Assembly (NCBI GenBank): GCA_963796225.1
Contig: CAWCLK010000054.1
Location: 62,001-126,000, forward strand
Length of the DNA stretch: 64,000 bases
Source of the DNA: CAWCLK01 sp963796225
GTDB taxonomy: Bacteria; Actinomycetota; Nitriliruptoria; Nitriliruptorales; Nitriliruptoraceae
Direction: 5' to 3'
How positions within the stretch are numbered: the first letter of the stretch is position 1; each line of letters opens with the position of its first letter. The notes beneath the pieces were generated by a model. It did no database searches, was not told where the DNA came from, and saw only the letters and a program-made list of their open reading frames with translations. The position numbers and the translations under genes are program-made. This document shows positions 63,814-64,000 of this stretch, piece by piece.

Positions 63814-64000
63814 TCACGGCCGGCGGCGCAGGACCGCCCCGCTGGGGCCCTGTGCGACTTCGCCGGCGACTCGGGCGCGGGTCAGCGCAGCGAGCAGCGA
63901 GCCGGTCGGCATGCCGGCGTCGCGGGCCAGGGATTCGAGGTCGACGGGGCGCGGCCAGGCCGCGGCCAGGCACCGGCGGACCGGGTCGGGCAGCACCGAC
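63814..64000 (-). CDS. dprA: DNA-processing protein DprA, C-terminal winged helix (partial)
   Basis: The last 62 codons before a stop at 63814-63816; the gene continues beyond base 64000. VRRCLAAAWPRPVDLESLAR, AGMPTGSLLAALTRARVAGE is the winged-helix pattern at the DprA C-terminus. DprA loads RecA on single-stranded DNA in transformation. Position upstream of whiG and rpsB supports the call. Confidence 0.75.
   Translation of the reverse strand, partial: SVLPDPVRRCLAAAWPRPVDLESLARDAGMPTGSLLAALTRARVAGEVAQGPSGAVLRRRP

Noticed and set aside
1..64000. tRNA, rRNA genes and CRISPR arrays
   Set aside because: No T-loop GGTTCGAAT-like boxes with paired arms, no rRNA stretches, and no regularly spaced repeat-spacer arrays; the 10315-10425 repeat has only three units with related spacers.

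Overview
The window is a very GC-rich, gene-dense bacterial chromosome segment. It carries a mycothione reductase, a WhiG-type sigma factor, actinobacterial gene orders (rpsO-pnp-M16 peptidase-dapB; rimP-nusA-ylxR-infB-rbfA-truB; dprA-whiG-M23-rpsB-tsf-pyrH-frr-cdsA-rlmN-dxr-rseP-ispG) and widespread GTG starts. This points to an actinobacterium. The two-domain ThyX, small mycothiol set and odd accessory genes suggest a deep-branching class such as Nitriliruptoria, but that placement is inference.

Layout: 1-624 is the 5' part of ftsK (minus). 793-4650 is a plus-strand accessory block: CHRD-domain surface protein, sortase, cupredoxin lipoprotein, MFS-cNMP fusion. 4722-7288 is rnj and dapA. 7424-8526 holds two small plus-strand genes converging on a two-domain ThyX (8621-10265). 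10315-11785 is a repeat-rich island around an AbiEi/DUF559-like gene bounded on both sides by pairs of 39-nt palindromes. 11783-18428 holds an SDR, an SGNH hydrolase, an ABC exporter, a sensor kinase and a His-rich membrane protein. 18464-20957 is hrpB and 21003-24580 a complete OpuC-type compatible-solute importer. From 24645 to the end nearly everything is on the minus strand: a pentatricopeptide-repeat (PPR) protein, dapB, CoA-transferase, M16 peptidase, pnp, rpsO; ribF; a lipoprotein/paaK/amidohydrolase/unknown cassette placed between truB and ribF; the infB-nusA-rimP operon; mtr; a PAS kinase; then the MEP-pathway/rpsB-tsf-pyrH-frr supercluster, whiG and the end of dprA.

The most striking gene is at 24645-26537: thirteen consecutive exact 35-residue PPR units plus a partial one, in a bacterium, on the same strand as and downstream of a PNPase whose C-terminus carries a long Arg/Asp/Gly- and SR-rich tail. 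The second unexpected structure is the AbiEi/DUF559 gene flanked by two 112-nt blocks with identical internal spacing.

A technical theme runs through the window: about thirteen one-base insertions and at least one deletion break otherwise intact, conserved genes (pnp three times, truB, rseP, hrpB, thyX, opuCA and others). They look like uncorrected sequencing or assembly indels rather than pseudogenes. I give full-length gene coordinates with the break noted.
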